The notes under the pieces: generated by a model
Database searches by the model: none
Told to the model about the DNA's origin: nothing
The model's input: only the letters and a program-made list of their open reading frames with translations
From: Verrucomicrobiota bacterium
GTDB taxonomy: Bacteria; Verrucomicrobiota; Verrucomicrobiia; Limisphaerales; UBA1319
DNA: 64,000 nucleotides
Reading direction: 5' to 3'
NCBI GenBank assembly: GCA_022711435.1
Contig: JAKLFB010000006.1
Coordinates: forward strand, 62,001 to 126,000
Position numbers and translations under genes: made by a program
In this document: piece by piece, positions 60,392-64,000 of the stretch
Layout: each line of letters opens with the position of its first letter
Position numbering within the stretch: position 1 is the first letter of the stretch

Positions 60392-62426
60392 CCAGCACCA
60401 GCACCCCCCGCGGGGGAAGATCATACGATCCAGAAAAGGTGTTGCCGGTCAAGAAATCGTGCGTCGGCTTGAAAAACTGAAGCCGGACCGATGTCGGCTG
60501 GTGATTCAGCAGGAAATAGATCTTCGTGTTGTCCCTCTGCCGCATGCTCACCTCGACCCCGTCCGGCACCTTCAGCAGCGGGTGGACGTTGCACATCTGC
60601 CGCAGCCAGGCGACCAGGTCGTAGTAAAACGCCTGGTGGCTCATCGTGCCGATGTAGATCGCGCGCCCCAGCCCGAACGTGTTCACGGTGATCGCCGCGC
60701 GCCCCGCATAGAACTCCTTGCCGTAGGTCGCCAGCACCTGGCAGCCCCGCGGCTCGATCAGATCGCACCACATCCGCGCCGGATGCAGATGGCTGGTCGG
60801 AAACTGCGCCTTGAAGATCAGGTGGTTCTCCTCGGCCGGCGGCAGCGGATCCAGCTCCGTCACCTCCAGCCCGAAAAGATCGGTCAGGTCATGCGGATAA
60901 CCGGTGTCCGGCGCGATCTGGTGCTCGTCCATCAAGCCCGTGTTGAACGTCCCGACCAAGGTCCCGCCGTTCTGCACGTAGAGCTTCAGCAGGTCCGCCT
61001 CTCCTCCCGCCATCAGGTGCAGCGAGGGCGCGATCACCAGCTTGTAGGCCGACAGATCCTCGGTCGGCCGGGCGAAATCCACCGGGATGTTGCGATCGTG
61101 AAACGCGTTGTAAAAGAGCTGGATATGGTCCCGGAGCCGGAAGAACCGGTTGGGCTGCCAGCCGTGGCTCATGGCCCAATCGTTGTCCGGCCCGTAGAGG
61201 ATGCAGCTCTCGGCCACGACCTTGGTGTCCTTGATCACCGGGGCCAGCAGCTTCATCTCCTCCCCGATCTGGCTGATCTCCTTGAAGATCCGGCCCTCGG
61301 TCCGCCCATCGTGCCCCAGAACCCCGCCATAAAACTTCTGCGCCCCGATCCGCGGCTGGCGCCAGAGGAAAAACAGCACCCCTGTTGCCCCTCGCGACAG
61401 CAGCTGGTAGGTGAACAGCCGGACCACACCGGGCCGCACCAGCGAGTTCACCTCCTGCCAATCCACATGCGCCGCCTTCTGCTCGATCGACCAGAACCCC
61501 ACCTCGCCGCTGGGCGTTCGGATGCCGCTCTTCTTGAGCGACCGGATGATGTCGATGTCGCAGGCCACCTCGGATGAGCGGCTGTGGATGGCGACGTTGC
61601 TGTCAAACGAGACGAAATCCAGCACCTCGGCCACGTCGAAATGGTCGAACTGCCGCGTCATCGCCCGCAGGTTGGTCGTCACCGGCCGCTCCGGCGTCAG
61701 CTCGCGCAGCAGATCCGCCTGCATCCGCACAAAGGCCACGATCGTGTCGCTGCAGAATCGACGCCAGTCCAGCACCAGCGCCGGATTGTGCATCGTCGGC
61801 GCCCGCATCGGCATCGGCACCTCCGACCAGTCCCGAACCACCTGCCCCCAAAACCGCATCCCCATCAGATCGTTCATCCGCTGGATGGTGCCGTATTTCG
61901 TCTTGAGCCAGGCATGCCAATCATGCCGGCTCTCCTCGTTGAAGGAGGCCTCAGTCTGATGCCCTCCCAGCGCGTTGTCGATCTGCCAGCCGATCAGCTG
62001 CGGATGTGTGCCCAGCGCCTGCGCCATCGCCCGCACGATCTTCTGCGAATACTCCCAATACACGTCGCAGTTCAGGCAGCAGGCCCGGCGCGTTCCCTCG
62101 AACCGCTTCAGCCCGTCCTCGTCCACCGGCAGGATCTCCGGATGCTTGCGCGCCAGCCAGATCGGCGGCGCCGCCGTCGGCGTCCCCAGCACCACCTGGA
62201 TACCGTGCCGCCCCATCACGTCCATCGCGCGCCGCATCCAATCGAAATCATAATGGCCCTCCTCCGGCTCGAACAATCCCCACGCCAGCTCCCCCATGCG
62301 CACCACGTTGAACCCCGCCATCTGCATCATCTCGGCGTCCCGCTCCCATTGGGCATAGGGATTCTCTTCCGTGCCAGCATAGGGATACACCCAATGCTCG
62401 GGATAATAGTCTACGCCGACGTACAT
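60369..62426 (-). CDS. GH42 beta-galactosidase-like protein lacking the acid/base glutamate
   Basis: A 685-residue protein, usual GH42 length, with no signal peptide. YYPEHWVYPYAGTEENPYAQWERDAEMMQMAGFNVVRMGELAWGLFEPEEGHYDFDW opens the barrel. LIGWQIDNALGGH aligns with the family motif WQxDNEYG, but the acid/base Glu is Ala152. The nucleophile is retained as E315 in FWSIEQKAAHVDW. The trimerisation domain (LVIAPSLHLMAGGEADLLKLYVQNGGTLVGTFNTG) and C-terminal domain (LVLDEHYAK end) follow. With the nucleophile but not the proton donor, it should be slow or inactive on normal glycosides, or use another residue or an activated substrate. Coordinates and codon (GCG) were checked on the minus strand. 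Confidence 0.88.
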   Translation of the reverse strand: MYVGVDYYPEHWVYPYAGTEENPYAQWERDAEMMQMAGFNVVRMGELAWGLFEPEEGHYDFDWMRRAMDVMGRHGIQVVLGTPTAAPPIWLARKHPEILPVDEDGLKRFEGTRRACCLNCDVYWEYSQKIVRAMAQALGTHPQLIGWQIDNALGGHQTEASFNEESRHDWHAWLKTKYGTIQRMNDLMGMRFWGQVVRDWSEVPMPMRAPTMHNPALVLDWRRFCSDTIVAFVRMQADLLRELTPERPVTTNLRAMTRQFDHFDVAEVLDFVSFDSNVAIHSRSSEVACDIDIIRSLKKSGIRTPSGEVGFWSIEQKAAHVDWQEVNSLVRPGVVRLFTYQLLSRGATGVLFFLWRQPRIGAQKFYGGVLGHDGRTEGRIFKEISQIGEEMKLLAPVIKDTKVVAESCILYGPDNDWAMSHGWQPNRFFRLRDHIQLFYNAFHDRNIPVDFARPTEDLSAYKLVIAPSLHLMAGGEADLLKLYVQNGGTLVGTFNTGLMDEHQIAPDTGYPHDLTDLFGLEVTELDPLPPAEENHLIFKAQFPTSHLHPARMWCDLIEPRGCQVLATYGKEFYAGRAAITVNTFGLGRAIYIGTMSHQAFYYDLVAWLRQMCNVHPLLKVPDGVEVSMRQRDNTKIYFLLNHQPTSVRLQFFKPTHDFLTGNTFSGSYDLPPRGVLVLDEHYAKV

Positions 62427-62454
62427 AGGCTCATGGTGCTAGGTTCATGGTTAC

Positions 62455-62481
62455 CTTATACCTGACGCCTTGGAATGGCAA
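62455..62481 (-). promoter_or_regulatory. Possible promoter TTGCCA-N15-TATAAG for the GH42 gene
   Basis: TTGCCA (62476-62481) and TATAAG (62455-62460) on the minus strand, spacing 15. The -10 ends 6 bases before an ATG that opens a five-codon frame (MNLAP, stop); the GH42 ATG lies a further 22 bases on. The short spacer makes it weaker than the others. Nothing else is seen in 62427-62609. Confidence 0.4.
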
Positions 62482-62609
62482 AAGGTTTTCCTGGCGCCCG
62501 TTGGCCCCGATCCCGCCTCCTTCGCGCGGGCCCGCATCAGGAGCGCCAAGAGGCCGAAGGCCCCTGCGCCCCCCCGAAAACATCGAGGCCCGCCCTCCCC
62601 CCGCGATCC

Positions 62610-63917
62610 TCACCGCAGAGTCAGACAGACCAGATCGCCCGGCGTGTTCCTGCAATAGAGCCGCCCGTTGGCCAGGACCGGCATGGTCCAGCACTTGCCC
62701 TGCAACACCTGGGCCCGCGCTCGAATCTCGGGCCCTTGCGGTTTCGCCGCCACCCAAATCAGCTCGCCCTTCCCTCCCAGGGCGAACAGCTGGCCGTCGG
62801 CTGCCAGCAGGGCGCCATTCACCATCGGCAGCGACCACACGGACCGGCCGCTCTTCCACTCCACGCATTTCAATGCGCCCTTCTCGTCCCCGGCATTTCC
62901 ATCCATGCCATACAAGTGCCCGTCGATCAAAACGGCGCCGCTGACCTGGCTGCGAATCACCTTGCTCTCCCATACCACCCGCGGTTCCTTCCCGCTCACA
63001 TCCAAAAGCGCGCAGCCGCGATCATACCCCGATGCGATAAACACCTCGTTCCCCCAGACGATCGGGTCCGCCGCATTCACGTCATATCGGGTCTTCCAAG
63101 GATGCCGCCAGACCTCTCGGCCGTCCTCGATCCGAACCGCCATGACATCCCGGAACCCGAACAGCACGGCGCAGGCCTGCCCCGAAAACGCGGCTGGCAC
63201 CGGCGTGCTGTAGCCCCCGGCGCCCGCGCCGGATTTCCAGAGCGCTCGCCCGTCAGCCGTGCCCAGCGCCAACCCCGCGTTGCCGGCATTGATGATCGCC
63301 CGGCGATCCTGGATCAGCACGGAGCCGGAAAACCCCCACGTCGGCCGTTCCAGCCCGAAATCCTTCATCAGATCGGCCTTCCACACCACGGCGCCTGTCG
63401 CCGCGTTCAGACAATAAACCTGTCCTTGCTTGCTCACCGTGTAAACCCGATCCCCATCGACGGTCGGAGTGGCCAGGGTGCCTCCCTCGTAATACTTCGG
63501 ATCCAGAGGACACGGGTAGGAATGCTTCCACTGCACGGTGCCGGTCCGCGCGTCCAGACAGTAAACGGTGTCGGTGTCGTTCTGGTTGCCGGTGGTATAG
63601 ACTCGATCCCCGCTGACGGACACCGCGGCGAATCCGATGCCGACGGACGCCTTCCATGCGACCGCGGGGCCTTGGGCGGACCAGCCGGCACCCGGCACGC
63701 TCTCGGTCGAGATCCCGTCATACCGCGGCCCGCGATAGTGGGGCCAATCCAGCGCCAAGCACCCCGCCATACTCCACCCCAGGACCGCTGCCGCCCATCC
63801 GGCCGGCCACCATCGCCCCCGCCCCATCGTACCGTTCCGGCTCCACGGCCGCAGCGGCCGAATCCCAGCCTCCCCGCTGTGCAGCCCCACGCGACCTTCG
63901 AACCGATTGATTGTCAT
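62610..63917 (-). CDS. Exported PQQ-type beta-propeller protein
   Basis: A 435-residue protein with the repeating pattern of PQQ/WD-like propellers: YCLDARTGTVQWKHS, YCLNAATGAVVWKADL, VRIEDGREVWRHPWK, LLDVSGKEPRVVWESK, KCVEWKSGRSVWSLP, and the start LDWPHYRGPRYDGIS usual for secreted outer-membrane-like propellers. SMAGC (near residue 53) may be a lipobox. ATG 63917 is chosen because a TTGACA promoter ends 7 bases before it; ATG 63827 would bring the hydrophobic segment closer to the N-terminus and is a good alternative. No quinone or catalytic residues are evident; role unknown. Confidence 0.82.
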   Translation of the reverse strand: MTINRFEGRVGLHSGEAGIRPLRPWSRNGTMGRGRWWPAGWAAAVLGWSMAGCLALDWPHYRGPRYDGISTESVPGAGWSAQGPAVAWKASVGIGFAAVSVSGDRVYTTGNQNDTDTVYCLDARTGTVQWKHSYPCPLDPKYYEGGTLATPTVDGDRVYTVSKQGQVYCLNAATGAVVWKADLMKDFGLERPTWGFSGSVLIQDRRAIINAGNAGLALGTADGRALWKSGAGAGGYSTPVPAAFSGQACAVLFGFRDVMAVRIEDGREVWRHPWKTRYDVNAADPIVWGNEVFIASGYDRGCALLDVSGKEPRVVWESKVIRSQVSGAVLIDGHLYGMDGNAGDEKGALKCVEWKSGRSVWSLPMVNGALLAADGQLFALGGKGELIWVAAKPQGPEIRARAQVLQGKCWTMPVLANGRLYCRNTPGDLVCLTLR

Positions 63918-63924
63918 GGCGACC

Positions 63925-63953
63925 AACTTAGTGGGCGTCCTGTCCAGTGTCAA
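63925..63953 (-). promoter_or_regulatory. Sigma-70-type promoter TTGACA-N17-TAAGTT, leaderless geometry
   Basis: On the minus strand TTGACA (63948-63953) and TAAGTT (63925-63930) are 17 bases apart. The -10 box ends 7 bases before the ATG at 63917. The same geometry is seen at 58422 and 37593. Confidence 0.55.
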
Positions 63954-64000
63954 TCGAGCCCTTCGCTGTCCGCCCTGCCCTGTCAATCCTTGTGTCACTT

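Overview
The window looks like chromosomal DNA of a GC-rich member of the Verrucomicrobiota, probably an uncultured polysaccharide degrader. I infer this from gene content, not from a marker search: an ECF sigma factor of the Plancto/Verruco type paired with a TPR serine/threonine kinase, a small KRRRR-type basic protein at 11807-12043, formylglycine-type sulfatases, DUF1080 proteins, Tat-exported oxidoreductases, and very long secreted lamin-tail/CotH proteins. Shine-Dalgarno motifs are almost absent (one clear exception at 10715-10720). Several genes appear to be read from leaderless mRNAs, with a TTGACA box whose -10 box ends 6-7 bases before the ATG.

Layout. 1-8400: end of an unknown gene, kinase and ECF sigma factor with overlapping ends, a long inverted repeat, and a secreted subtilisin-like protease. 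8450-10800: an accessory patch with a truncated P-loop ATPase of DUF499-like type, whose 3' end is replaced by a 122-bp inverted-repeat element, plus a zinc-ribbon membrane protein. 10800-11545: a very GC-rich stretch without a credible gene, bounded by tRNA-Arg(ACG). 11800-18300: small basic protein, SecD-head-like lipoprotein, M23 peptidase, CCA-adding enzyme, and a LuxE-LuxC-QueD operon. 18400-26400: a 2197-residue LTD/CotH protein and ComB, each with a 273-bp mobile element (two copies, inverted, about 97% identical, TTA target duplications) directly upstream of its start codon. 26360-31093: a minus-strand operon of sigma-70 factor, apt, PAP2-GT39 fusion and ogg, which comB probably once joined. 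31200-41900: carbohydrate and sulfate-ester catabolism, with a double sulfatase, a GH29-like hydrolase, a tandem RidA-fold protein, a broken SASA esterase with a 13-bp tandem repeat, two Tat-exported oxidoreductases and a PIG-L deacetylase. 42000-48300: GNAT acyltransferase and photolyase, two-domain DUF1080 protein, GYF/cyclic-nucleotide-binding protein, apiosidase-like hydrolase. 48300-52300: giant Ig/CBM-like secreted protein. 52400-56900: a four-gene cluster of ABC ATPase, permease, substrate-binding/OmpA fusion and secreted vWA protein. 57000-64000: lipoprotein amidase, iduronate-sulfatase-like enzyme, DciA, a GH42 protein lacking the acid/base glutamate, and a PQQ-type beta-propeller protein.

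The genes suggest export of enzymes that desulfate, deacetylate and cut complex glycans, alongside core functions (tRNA maturation, DNA repair, replication helicase loading, housekeeping-type sigma factor). The most unusual points are the 273-bp elements sitting at start codons, the shared leaderless promoter geometry, the frame-setting 13-bp repeat, the ABC/OmpA/vWA cluster, the double sulfatase, and the altered GH42 active site. All functional calls rest on reading motifs by eye; no database search was possible.
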